A program made the translations under genes and the position numbers. From positions 1 to 64,000 of the forward strand of contig NZ_JACSQP010000009.1 in the NCBI RefSeq assembly GCF_014836535.1: a DNA stretch of 64,000 bases. Direction: 5' to 3'. The stretch's first letter is position 1, and each line of letters opens with the position of its first letter. The notes under the pieces are model-generated. The model was not told the origin of the DNA. It saw only the letters and a program-made list of their open reading frames with translations, and ran no database searches. Below, one piece after another: positions 1-7,550 of the stretch. Source of the stretch: Microbacterium pullorum (lineage in GTDB: Bacteria; Actinomycetota; Actinomycetes; Actinomycetales; Microbacteriaceae).

Positions 1-89
1 GCCACCCGGCGCCGCGCCGCGGCCAGGTCGGACAGCACCGCACCCGGAGACCGGGTGTCGCTGCGGGGGCTGACCGACGAGGTGTTCAT
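1..89 (-). CDS. 5' end of an unidentified gene leaving the window
   Basis: An ATG at 87-89 read on the minus strand opens a frame that stays open to base 1, giving 29 codons that begin MNTSSVSPRSDTRSPGAVLSDL. The third-position GC pattern is typical of the genes here, and AGAGG lies just before the ATG with a G-rich GGAGGGG tract further upstream. Too little protein is visible to name a family. It could also be a chance open end, so confidence is moderate to low. Confidence 0.4.
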   Translation of the reverse strand, partial: MNTSSVSPRSDTRSPGAVLSDLAAARRRV

Positions 90-432
90 ACCTCTAATGC
101 TGCCGACCCCCTCCGACATTGCAGCCGCGCAAACCCCAGACCAAGCGACGAATACACCGATTCTGTGGACAACTGGCAGCAGGTCGCGTCTGGGGAGGAG
201 ACGACACCGCGAACCACCCCGCGACGGCGCGATCCGGTCACCTCACCTCACGCGGGTGATGCGGGCAGCGCCGCACGCGCCCTAACGTGCGCCACAAGCG
301 CCGCATCGCGCACCGCGGCCCCGCCCCGGCGCGCACCACGCACCCCGGCACCACGCCACCCCGACGCACCACCGACCACGCACCACCGCACCACCGCACC
401 ACCGACCACCGACCACGAAAGGACCGACCGAC
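90..432. other. Non-coding intergenic region
   Basis: This 343-base stretch separates the divergent gene at the left edge from the PLDc_N/SHOCT gene. Its right half (about 330-420) is a low-complexity tract of repeated CCACC/ACCGACCAC words. One DnaA-box-like nonamer, TGTGGACAA, lies at 164-172 but stands alone. I see no RNA gene and no convincing protein-coding frame. Confidence 0.5.
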
Positions 433-816
433 ATGGGCGTATGGGATTTCCTGATGTGGGCGTTCATGTTCTACATCTGGCTCGCCTGCATCTGGCTCGT
501 CGTCACCGTGCTCGTCGACGTGTTCCGCGATCACGAACTCAGCGGCGGGGCGAAGGCCCTCTGGGTCATCTTCGTCGTGTTCCTGCCGCTGCTGGGGGCG
601 CTGGTCTACATCATCGCGCGCCCCCAACGCCTCGGCGAGCGCCGCAGCGGCGTGCAGGCGCGGGAGAGCAGAACGGATGCCGATGCCTACATCCGCGACG
701 TCACCGGACGCTCCCCCGCTGCCGACATCGAGGCGGCGAGGAAGCTCCTCGACTCCGGCGCGATCTCGCAGGCCGAGTTCGACGCTCTGAAGACCCGTGC
801 CCTCGCTGTCACCTGA
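433..816 (+). CDS. PLDc_N / SHOCT domain membrane protein
   Basis: A 127-residue protein with two transmembrane helices (about residues 5-32 and 43-66) of the phospholipase-D-nuclease N-terminal (PLDc_N) type. The second ends in the typical ARP sequence. The last 30 residues (AARKLLDSGAISQAEFDALK) are a SHOCT module, a short helical domain found at the C-terminus of many actinobacterial membrane proteins. Despite the domain name there is no HKD nuclease motif, so no catalysis is expected; the role is unknown. The ATG follows AAAGGA at 418-423. It ends 7 bases before the next ATG, suggesting co-transcription with the DUF2252 gene. Confidence 0.8.
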   Translation: MGVWDFLMWAFMFYIWLACIWLVVTVLVDVFRDHELSGGAKALWVIFVVFLPLLGALVYIIARPQRLGERRSGVQARESRTDADAYIRDVTGRSPAADIEAARKLLDSGAISQAEFDALKTRALAVT

Positions 817-823
817 CCTCGAC

Positions 824-2251
824 ATGGCCGCCGTCACTCCCGTGCAACCGAGCGCCGGGTTCGCCGCCCGACGCGAGGCCGGCCGCGCCGCGCGCGCCCA
901 GACGCCCCGGCGCAGTCACGGCCCATGGCAGGCCGCCGCTGGCCGCACCGATCCGCTGGCGCTGCTGGAGGACCAGGCCCGTTCGCGTGTGCCCGAGCTC
1001 GTTCCCGTGAGGTACGAGCGCATGCGCACCTCGCCCTTCGCCTTCTATCGAGGCGGGGCGCTGCTGATGGCGTCGGATCTCGCCGCCACCCCGCAGACCG
1101 GGCTCACCGTGCAGTTGTGCGGCGACGCGCATCTGTCGAACTTCGGTCTGTTCGGATCGGCCGAGCGGCGCCTGATCTTCGACATCAACGATTTCGATGA
1201 GACCCTGCCCGGCCCGTTCGAATGGGACGTGAAGCGCCTCGTCACGAGCTTCGAGATCGCCGGTCGCCACCGCGGGTTCAGCGACGCCGAACGCCGCGAA
1301 GCGGTCACCGCGGCGGCCACGGGCTACCGCGAACGCATGCGGGCCGCGGCCCGGGCCTCGGTGCTGGACGCCTGGTACGACACCCTCGACGCCGACAGCG
1401 TGCAGACGTGGCTGCGACACGAGCGCGGCGAAGAGCGGGCGACCAAGCGCCAGACGAAGACCTTCGCCTCGGTCGTGGCGAAGGCCCGCACCAAAGACCG
1501 CCTGCGCGCGTTCGCCAAGCTGGTGTCCACCCAGGAGGGGCGTCTGCGCATCGCCGCCGACCCGCCGCTCATCGTGCCGGTCGAGGACCTCGTCGGTGAC
1601 GACATGGATGCCGCGGACATCCAGGACCGCATGCAGGCCCTCCTCGCGTCGTACCGGACGACCCTCGGCATGCAGCGGCATCCGCTGTCGGAATACACCT
1701 ACGTGCACATGGCACGCAAGGTCGTCGGGGTGGGGAGCGTCGGTACGCGGGCGTGGGTGCTGCTGCTGGTCGGGCGCGACGAGGAGGACCCGTTGTTCCT
1801 GCAGGCGAAGGAGGCGGAGGCATCCGTACTCGAACGGTTCCTCGGCCCCTCGCCTACCGCCAGCCACGGCGAGCGCGTCGTGCGGGGGCAGCGGGCGATG
1901 CAGGCTTCGAGCGACATCTTCCTCGGCTGGCAGCCGAGGGCCGCCGGCGACGACGCGCTGGAACACGACTACTACATCCGGCAACTGCACGATTGGAAGG
2001 GCTCCCTCGACCCCGAGCGGATGGTGCCGCTGGGCGCGGTGCTCTACGCCCGCATCTGCGGTGAGACGCTCGCGCGCGCCCACGCACGTTCCGGCGACCG
2101 GGTGCAGATCGCGGCGTATCTCGGCGAATCGAGCGCGTTCGACGACGCCATGGCCGACTTCGCCGCCGCGTACGCCGACCAGAACGACGCCGACTACCGC
2201 ACATTCGCGGCTGCCGTCGACTCCCACCGCCTGGGAGCCACACCGGCCTAG
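824..2251 (+). CDS. DUF2252 family protein
   Basis: A 475-residue cytoplasmic protein of the DUF2252 family, whose fold resembles aminoglycoside phosphotransferases and HipA-type kinases. Visible family motifs are CGDAHLSNFG (residues 99-108), FDINDFDE (119-126) and PFEWDVKRL (131-139); the GDxHxxN arrangement is what a kinase-like active site would need. The substrate is unknown. I chose the ATG at 824 because the protein then starts close to the usual basic N-terminus. A GTG at 797 would add nine residues and overlap the previous gene, and neither start has a strong ribosome binding site. It is followed 12 bases later by an MFS pump gene. Confidence 0.85.
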   Translation: MAAVTPVQPSAGFAARREAGRAARAQTPRRSHGPWQAAAGRTDPLALLEDQARSRVPELVPVRYERMRTSPFAFYRGGALLMASDLAATPQTGLTVQLCGDAHLSNFGLFGSAERRLIFDINDFDETLPGPFEWDVKRLVTSFEIAGRHRGFSDAERREAVTAAATGYRERMRAAARASVLDAWYDTLDADSVQTWLRHERGEERATKRQTKTFASVVAKARTKDRLRAFAKLVSTQEGRLRIAADPPLIVPVEDLVGDDMDAADIQDRMQALLASYRTTLGMQRHPLSEYTYVHMARKVVGVGSVGTRAWVLLLVGRDEEDPLFLQAKEAEASVLERFLGPSPTASHGERVVRGQRAMQASSDIFLGWQPRAAGDDALEHDYYIRQLHDWKGSLDPERMVPLGAVLYARICGETLARAHARSGDRVQIAAYLGESSAFDDAMADFAAAYADQNDADYRTFAAAVDSHRLGATPA

Positions 2252-2263
2252 CCGGAGGCGGCG

Positions 2264-3847
2264 ATGAGCGCACCGGCACCCGCCACGGGCACCTTCAACG
2301 GCAAGCTCGCCCTGCTGCTGGCGATGGCCATGTTCGTGCTCGTCGTGGACACGTCGATCATGAACGTGTCGATCTCGGCGGTCGTGGCCGACATCGGCAC
2401 GACCGTCAGTGGGGTGCAGTCGGCGATCGCGCTCGAAGCGCTCGTCTCGGCGGCGTTCATCCTCATCGGCAGCAAGACCGGCGATCTCATCGGCCGCAAA
2501 CGCGCCTACGTGATCGGACTGCTCTGCTACGCCACCGGGGCGGTGGCGATGACGCTCGCCCAGACGCTCGTGCCGATCATCATCTTCTGGGCGGTGCTCG
2601 GTGGCCTGGGTGCCTCGCTCCTGCTCCCCGCCATGCAGTCGCTCATCCACGGCAACTTCGAGGGCGCCGCGCAGAAGCGCGTGTACGCCCTCGTCGGCGG
2701 CTCGGCGGCGATCGCGGCGGCCGTCGGCCCGCTGCTGGGCGGTTTCATCACCACGTTCCTGTCGTGGCGCATCGCGTTCCTGCTGGAAGCGGTGGTCATC
2801 GGCGTCGTGCTGCTCGGCATCCGCCTCGTCCGCGACGTGCCCTACACCGGCGCGCGCCGGATCGACGTCGTCGGCTCGATCCTCTCGGTGTTCGGCATGG
2901 GCGGTGTCGTGATCGGGATCCTCGTGTGGCAGGAGGGCGAGGGTCCGGTGATCGCGATCATCTCGGGTGGGCTCCTCTGTCTCGTGGGGCTCGGATTCTG
3001 GCTCGTGCGCCGCCGGCGCCGCGAGCGGGCGACGCTGCTGGACCCCGACCTGTTCCGATCCAAGCCGTTCCGCATCGGGGTCACCCAGCAGATGCTGCAG
3101 CAGATCGCTCTCGGCGGCTCGATGATCGTGCTGCCGATCTATCTGCAGATGGTGCTCGGCTACAACGCGCTGCAGGCGGGCCTCTCGCTCGCCCCGCTGT
3201 CGCTCAGCATGTTCGCCGTCGCGATGATCGCCGGCAGGATGAAGCGGCAGCTCCGCCCCGCGAACCTCGTGCTCAGCGGCTTCCTGCTGCTGCTCGCGGG
3301 GCTGCTCACCCTCATCTTCGTCGTGCCGCGCGCATCGAGCGGCTGGCTGCTGCTCGCGCCGCTGCTGGTCTGCGGGTGCGGCCTGGGGCTGTTGGTGTCA
3401 CAGCTGAACAACTACACCCTTTCGCCCATCTCCGACGAACGCGTGAGCGAAGCCGCCGGCGTCAACTCCGCGGCCGGATCGTTCGGGCTGTCGTTCGGGC
3501 TCGCCTTCGCCGGCGCCATCATGCTCGCCTCCCTCGCCTTCGTCTTCACGAACATGTCCGAGGCGAGCAGCGTCATCCCCGAAGATGAGAAGCCACGCGT
3601 CGCGCAGGTGCTCGAAGCGGATGCCCAGTTCATGTCGGATGCCGCCCTCGCCGATCTCCTCGTCGCCCAGCCGCCGCCCATTCAGGAGGAGATCCTGCGC
3701 ATCAACGCCGAGGCGCGTCCGATCGCCCTGCAGGTGGCGCTGCTCCTCCCGACCCTCACCGCGCTCGCCGGCATCGTCAACGCACTGCGCATGCGGCGCC
3801 TCCCCGATCCGGTGGCATCCGGTTCGGGCAACACCCTGTTGGACTGA
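2264..3847 (+). CDS. MFS transporter, DHA2 (EmrB/QacA-like) family
   Basis: A 527-residue major-facilitator protein whose length and hydrophobic pattern fit the 14-helix DHA2 drug:H+ antiporters. The first helix contains VVDTSIMNVS, the loop between helices 2 and 3 has motif A (GSKTGDLIGRKRAY, about residue 72), and GPLLGG (about 155) is the antiporter motif C. A long extracytoplasmic loop before the last helix (about residues 430-480) is typical of the family. The ATG has GGAGG at 2252-2256. It probably exports toxic compounds; the substrate cannot be inferred. It is likely transcribed with the DUF2252 gene. Confidence 0.9.
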   Translation: MSAPAPATGTFNGKLALLLAMAMFVLVVDTSIMNVSISAVVADIGTTVSGVQSAIALEALVSAAFILIGSKTGDLIGRKRAYVIGLLCYATGAVAMTLAQTLVPIIIFWAVLGGLGASLLLPAMQSLIHGNFEGAAQKRVYALVGGSAAIAAAVGPLLGGFITTFLSWRIAFLLEAVVIGVVLLGIRLVRDVPYTGARRIDVVGSILSVFGMGGVVIGILVWQEGEGPVIAIISGGLLCLVGLGFWLVRRRRRERATLLDPDLFRSKPFRIGVTQQMLQQIALGGSMIVLPIYLQMVLGYNALQAGLSLAPLSLSMFAVAMIAGRMKRQLRPANLVLSGFLLLLAGLLTLIFVVPRASSGWLLLAPLLVCGCGLGLLVSQLNNYTLSPISDERVSEAAGVNSAAGSFGLSFGLAFAGAIMLASLAFVFTNMSEASSVIPEDEKPRVAQVLEADAQFMSDAALADLLVAQPPPIQEEILRINAEARPIALQVALLLPTLTALAGIVNALRMRRLPDPVASGSGNTLLD

Positions 3848-3873
3848 CCCGGCGTCAGTCGGCAACGCATCCG

Positions 3874-3895
3874 CGCCGCACCGACGCGTGCGGCG
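3874..3895. terminator. Hairpins between convergent genes
   Basis: CGCCGCAC (3874-3881) pairs with GTGCGGCG (3888-3895) around a 6-base loop. A second small hairpin, GACTGAC/GTCAGTC at 3842-3860, overlaps the MFS stop codon. Neither has a T-tract, but the position between convergent genes makes a bidirectional terminator plausible. Confidence 0.4.
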
Positions 3896-3917
3896 AGCAC
3901 AAGCCCGTGGCGCGCGC

Positions 3918-4325
3918 TCAGGCCGCCTCGTACGACCCGACGAACTCGCGCAGAGCGTCCTCGGCGGGCAGTTCCACCCACAGCCTGCTGCTGCCCGCGG
4001 TCGAACCGAGCCCGTTGACCAGGGCAGCACCGCCGAGATCGTCCAGCAGCGGTGCGATGCCGGCCGCGTGTGAGTCCGAGACGTATCCGACGACGCGCCC
4101 GCGCGCGTGGACCGCGATCGATGAGGCATCGCGACTGTTGCGCGGCTCGCGACGCAGCACATACATGCGGTCACCGTTATGCGAGCGCTCGTGGTCGTCC
4201 GCGAGGAAGTGGGTGCGCTCCACCCGGGCACGGCGGGATTCGAGTCCACGCAGATCGGGGAGCGCGGCGTGCTCGTGGGCACGCAACGAAAGCAGAGAGC
4301 GGACGTGTTCCCACCAGACAGACAT
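3918..4325 (-). CDS. Stand-alone HIRAN domain protein
   Basis: A 135-residue soluble protein. The central part (REPRNSRDASSIAVHARGRV followed by VGYVSDSHAAGIAPLLDDLG) fits the HIRAN signature: a conserved acidic/Asn patch before an AI-V strand, then VGY and an alpha-helix. HIRAN domains bind DNA 3' ends in the eukaryotic repair factor HLTF and are often fused to helicases or nucleases; here the domain stands alone. I chose the ATG at 4323-4325 because upstream codons read out of character; a longer frame to 4451 exists. Its role in DNA damage is inferred only from the domain. Confidence 0.6.
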   Translation of the reverse strand: MSVWWEHVRSLLSLRAHEHAALPDLRGLESRRARVERTHFLADDHERSHNGDRMYVLRREPRNSRDASSIAVHARGRVVGYVSDSHAAGIAPLLDDLGGAALVNGLGSTAGSSRLWVELPAEDALREFVGSYEAA

Positions 4326-4381
4326 TCCGTTCAGGGTATCGAAGCGCCCTGGGAAATCGCCCGTGCCGACGGTCGCCGCCA

Positions 4382-4603
4382 CTACCCCTGCGCGTCGGGG
4401 GCGGCCGGAGAGGTCGTGAACCCGATCAGCTTGTGCGTGCCGTCGCACCACGGCTTGATCGCCGACACCCCGCAGCGGCAGAGCGCCGCCGTGCGCCGCG
4501 GCTGGCGGATCTCCTCCCCCGCTTCGTTGCGGAAGACCACGTCGCCGCGCACGATCAGCGGCCCGTCGGGGTAGGGGGTGATGGTGGTCTCGGTGCGCGT
4601 CAT
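4382..4603 (-). CDS. CDGSH iron-sulfur domain protein
   Basis: A 73-residue protein with the motif CRCGVSAIKPWCDGTHK, the C-X-C-X9-C-X3-H ligand set of CDGSH (mitoNEET-type) proteins that bind a labile 2Fe-2S cluster. An N-terminal strand region (GPLIVRGDVVFRNEAGEEI) precedes it, as in short bacterial members. Its ATG overlaps the stop of the upstream haem-oxygenase-like gene (ATGA, 4600-4603), so the two are translationally coupled. A role in iron or redox handling with that partner is inferred. Confidence 0.9.
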   Translation of the reverse strand: MTRTETTITPYPDGPLIVRGDVVFRNEAGEEIRQPRRTAALCRCGVSAIKPWCDGTHKLIGFTTSPAAPDAQG

Positions 4604-5643
4604 GCTCTCCTCCACAGGGCGGTGCGTCCCTCCTGCCAGGCGTTCAGGATGTGCTCCCCCGCCCACCCGTCCACCGCGAGGCAGGCCGCGGCGCCGAAGA
4701 CGATGTCGGGCACGAGGTGCGGCTCCTCCTCGGCGAGCGCCCCGGCGAGGTCCCGCCCTGCGATCTGCTCGTGCACGGCATCGGCCTCGACGTGCTCGTC
4801 GAAGTATGCGGTGACGTCGCAGTCGAAGCCGGCCCGGCGGAACCCGTCACCGTAGTGCTTGTTGGGGATCGAGGAGGTCATCTCGAAAGCGGCGAGGTGC
4901 CCCACGATCGCGCCGCGCAGGCGCCGCTGGAGGCCGAACATCGACATCACGTTCAGCGACGCGAGCGTGACCGCAGGCACGACATCGACGTAGACGCCGT
5001 ACGTGTCGTCGAGGCCGACGCCGCGCATCGTCTGCGCGAAGATCCCGGCGTGCGCGCGGCCGGCGTCACCGCTGCCGTACTCGTCGAACTGGATCTCCAT
5101 GAGCGCCGCCTTCGGCCGGCCGGTGAGCCGCGGGATCGCCCACGAGTGCGGGTCCGCTTCGCGCAGCGTGTAGATGCTGCGGTGCATGAGGAACTCCCGC
5201 AGCTGCTCGACGGATGCCGTCTTGGCGACGTAGCGGGCCAGGCTCGGCCCCGGAGCCGGCGCCGTCATCGAGAAGAGCAGCCGGGCGACCGCGTCGACGG
5301 TGGCCTCGGGGGCGTCGGGAACCTCGATCTCGGCGCGCAGCTGCGCCTCGAACGCTGCCTCCAGCACCCGCCGCGCGCCCAGCAGGTCGAGATCCCACTC
5401 ACGTGCGACCGGCAAGTCGGCGAGCGATCCGTAGTGCAGCGCATAGAGGAGGAACAGGCTCACCTGCACGTCGTCGTCCCGGGCGATGTCGGTGGCGCGG
5501 TCGACGACGGCTGCCGCCCGGTCGGCGAGGCCCGCGGCATCCTGAGTATCGTCCGCCAGCAGGTCGAGGATCTCGGCGCTGAGCGGCCCGCGCGCCATCG
5601 GTCGGGTGCGTGTGTCGGGGTTCGCGGCGGCGTGGGTGGTCAT
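4600..5643 (-). CDS. Iron-containing redox enzyme (haem-oxygenase-like fold)
   Basis: A 347-residue protein of the iron-containing redox enzyme family, which has a haem-oxygenase/TenA-like all-helical fold. Candidate metal ligands fall in two clusters: MEIQFDEYGSGDAGRAH in the middle of the protein and YFDEHVEADAVHEQ near the C-terminus, the latter giving an H-x3-D-x2-H spacing like that of haem-oxygenase-like di-iron enzymes. About 50 N-terminal residues precede the domain. The substrate is unknown. It is the first gene of a two-gene operon with the CDGSH protein, which could supply electrons or iron-sulfur units; that is inference. Confidence 0.8.
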   Translation of the reverse strand: MTTHAAANPDTRTRPMARGPLSAEILDLLADDTQDAAGLADRAAAVVDRATDIARDDDVQVSLFLLYALHYGSLADLPVAREWDLDLLGARRVLEAAFEAQLRAEIEVPDAPEATVDAVARLLFSMTAPAPGPSLARYVAKTASVEQLREFLMHRSIYTLREADPHSWAIPRLTGRPKAALMEIQFDEYGSGDAGRAHAGIFAQTMRGVGLDDTYGVYVDVVPAVTLASLNVMSMFGLQRRLRGAIVGHLAAFEMTSSIPNKHYGDGFRRAGFDCDVTAYFDEHVEADAVHEQIAGRDLAGALAEEEPHLVPDIVFGAAACLAVDGWAGEHILNAWQEGRTALWRRA

Positions 5644-5836
5644 CGTGCGTCCTGTCTGTGGTCGGTGCCCCCTCAGACTCGCAAGAAGCCCGATCCGGTC
5701 GCAGGGACTTGACGCCGCCGATGCCGGTCGCTAGCGCGGATTACCCTCGCGACCGTCGCCCGTCAATCCCTTCTGGCTCGCCGCGCGAGGTGGTTACGGT
5801 CGTGCGGAAAGACGCTCGAACAGAAGGAGGACAGCC

Positions 5837-5986
5837 ATGGACACCGACAGCGGTCACCCCAGCCAGGCCGAGGGAGAAGACCCCGACCGTCCGCCGGACG
5901 GCGACGGCGACGGCGCCACCGGCCACCCCTCGCAGGCAGAAGGCGACGACCCCGACGACGACCGCGAGACCGGTGAAGCCGGGTGA
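5837..5986 (+). CDS. Small acidic protein with internal repeat
   Basis: A 49-codon frame (MDTDSGHPSQAEGEDPDRPP at its start) with an excellent ribosome binding site, GGAGG at 5826-5830, six bases before the ATG. The sequence contains two copies of GHPSQAEG followed by D/E-rich stretches, making it strongly acidic and probably disordered. It has no membrane segment or signal. I do not recognise the family. The clean RBS, the internal duplication and a hairpin just after the stop support a real gene. It lies between divergent and convergent neighbours and is probably monocistronic. Confidence 0.65.
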   Translation: MDTDSGHPSQAEGEDPDRPPDGDGDGATGHPSQAEGDDPDDDRETGEAG

Positions 5987-5992
5987 ACGTGT

Positions 5993-6014
5993 GGGCCGGG
6001 CATCCGCCCGGCCC
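5993..6014. terminator. Hairpin between small acidic gene and FUSC gene
   Basis: GGGCCGGGC (5993-6001) pairs perfectly with GCCCGGCCC (6006-6014) around a 4-base loop. It lies 7 bases after the stop of the small plus-strand gene and 9 before the stop of the convergent FUSC gene, so it could end transcription in both directions. There is no T-tract. Confidence 0.55.
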
Positions 6015-6022
6015 TCACGTCG

Positions 6023-7126
6023 TCACGGGTACTGCGAGCGACGACAGAGCTGCACGAGCCGGCCGAGATACCCCGCCACGGCGAGTTCGGGCGAGAACGC
6101 GGGGGCGTTCTGCGCACCCGCGGCCACGAGCTGCGCGTAGCGGGTGACGGCGCGGGACGCCTCATCGAGGCACTCCGCGGCCTCCGGCTCCGACTCAGGC
6201 GTCGCCATCAGCACACCGCAGGCACGCACGGCCTCGGCCAGGGCCACGGTCGAGCGATCCGACGCGCCTCGAGCGACGTCGGGGTACTGCATGAGCATTT
6301 CCATCAACTCGCGCACGAGCAGCACCGACCGCTCCAGCGCCGACCACGCCCGCCGGTTCTGCTCCTGCTCGGCCGCACGATGTCGCCCGCGCGGATTACC
6401 GCGCACGCTGCGCCCCGCCTCGCGCACGCCTTCCGCCACGCTCACCGAGAGCGCCGCAAGGTCGTCGGCGTCACGGCCGAGGCGATCGGCGTCGAGGTCG
6501 CCCTCATCGATCAGATCGGCGGTCTGCTGCAGGCTCTGAGCGATGCGATCGCGCAGCTGGGCGAGCTGCGCCCCCGCTTCTCGCAGGTACAGCGGCGGCA
6601 GCAGCACGTAGTTCGCGGCGACGCCCACGAGCACCCCGAACGCCATCGTGACGATGTACGAGGTGGAGAATTCGTCCGCGTCACGGCCACCCAGCACCAG
6701 CACGAACAGTCCCGCCAGCGCGATCCACTCGCGCCCCTCCCCGAGCCGGCGGATGCCGCCCAGCGCCACCCCCACCCCGATGACGAGGGCGATCGCCACG
6801 ATTCCCGGCGCCCCCACCGTCAGGGCGACCAGTCCACCGAAGCCGAGCAGGATGCCGAGCCCGAGCCCGACGATCGCCTGGAACCCGGCGCGGGCCGAGT
6901 CGGCGACCGTCGGGTACATGCTCACCAGCACCCCCATCGGGGCGTAGTAGGAGTATTCGGCGCTGGCGAACGGCACGTAGGGCGCGAGATACCAGGCCAG
7001 TGCCGCGGCGACCGCTGTCTTCACCGCGAGCAGCAGCCGGGACAGTGCGACGACCTCGCTCCCGGCGGAGCGCAGGGTCGCGACCACCGCCGGCCGTCGG
7101 AGTGCGCCGCGAGGCGAGGGGCTCAT
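6023..7126 (-). CDS. FUSC family (aromatic acid exporter-like) membrane protein
   Basis: A 367-residue protein with about six transmembrane helices in residues 30-190, followed by a cytoplasmic, helix-rich C-terminal half. This layout matches half-size FUSC/aromatic acid exporter (YgaE/AaeB-related) proteins. The stretch YYAPMGVLVSMYPTVADSAR and the following glycine-rich helix are typical. The transported compound is unknown. The ATG at 7124-7126 lacks a strong RBS, so the start is less certain. It lies 40 bases downstream of the small acidic gene at 7167-7316 and may share its transcript. Confidence 0.75.
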   Translation of the reverse strand: MSPSPRGALRRPAVVATLRSAGSEVVALSRLLLAVKTAVAAALAWYLAPYVPFASAEYSYYAPMGVLVSMYPTVADSARAGFQAIVGLGLGILLGFGGLVALTVGAPGIVAIALVIGVGVALGGIRRLGEGREWIALAGLFVLVLGGRDADEFSTSYIVTMAFGVLVGVAANYVLLPPLYLREAGAQLAQLRDRIAQSLQQTADLIDEGDLDADRLGRDADDLAALSVSVAEGVREAGRSVRGNPRGRHRAAEQEQNRRAWSALERSVLLVRELMEMLMQYPDVARGASDRSTVALAEAVRACGVLMATPESEPEAAECLDEASRAVTRYAQLVAAGAQNAPAFSPELAVAGYLGRLVQLCRRSQYP

Positions 7127-7166
7127 CGCGCCGCCCGACGACCCCGCGCGGCGGCAGCCGCTGCGC

Positions 7167-7316
7167 TCACTCGTCGTCCTGATCGCCGCCCCGCGCCCCG
7201 ATCACGTCTCCGTCGTCGTCGAGTGGCACCGGCCGCTCCTCGTCGGGCACCGGCTCCGCCGGCAGCCCGGTGTCGGGATCGATCGGACGGTCCTCATCGG
7301 GCACGTTGATGCTCAT
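7167..7316 (-). CDS. Small acidic protein, unknown function
   Basis: A 49-residue protein starting MSINVPDEDRPIDPDTGLPA, rich in Asp, Glu and Pro, with no hydrophobic segment. Its ATG is preceded by AAAGGAG at a good distance, which decides the start over an upstream in-frame GTG at 7439. The length and acidity resemble the small protein at 5837-5986, although the sequences are not obviously alike. I do not recognise the family. It lies immediately upstream of, and co-directional with, the FUSC gene. Confidence 0.65.
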   Translation of the reverse strand: MSINVPDEDRPIDPDTGLPAEPVPDEERPVPLDDDGDVIGARGGDQDDE

Positions 7317-7374
7317 GGCGTGCTCCTTTCCTGACTCCTTCAGGATCGATCCCCCCGCGACGGACCGCACCCGG

Positions 7375-7461
7375 TTGACGAAGCCCCGCCGCGCGGCTAT
7401 CCGCGCGCTCGGAGGCTCCGTCCAGGTTCTCCGTGACAAAATCGTTACTCGAAATCGTTGC
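7375..7461 (+). promoter_or_regulatory. Possible promoter and direct-repeat operator for the M23 gene
   Basis: TTGACG (7375-7380) and TATCCG (7398-7403) are separated by 17 bases and could be a promoter. Downstream, CGTGAC (7432-7437), CGTTAC (7443-7448) and CGTTGC (7456-7461) form spaced direct repeats, and AAATCGTTRC occurs exactly twice (7439-7448 and 7452-7461, 13-bp period). Spaced GTNAC-type direct repeats are what MtrA-like regulators of actinobacterial cell-wall hydrolases bind; that assignment is a guess. Confidence 0.35.
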
Positions 7462-7550
7462 GGACCAGATCGAGATCTGCAATCACCCGAACACCCGCCG
7501 TAGACCCGACGGCGCCGATCCGCGGGGCCCGACGCGCCCAGAGGAACCGT

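Noticed and set aside
164..172. DnaA-box-like nonamer TGTGGACAA
   Set aside because: A single copy without the cluster of boxes, AT-rich unwinding region or dnaA/dnaN neighbours does not make an origin.
3907..4855. Plus-strand frames over the HIRAN and CDGSH genes
   Set aside because: The minus-strand genes have clear domains and start-stop coupling; the plus-strand frames are compositional shadows.
7404..7550. Riboswitch of the c-di-AMP (ydaO) type before the M23 peptidase
   Set aside because: Such switches precede many actinobacterial wall hydrolases, but I could not find the conserved core sequences here.
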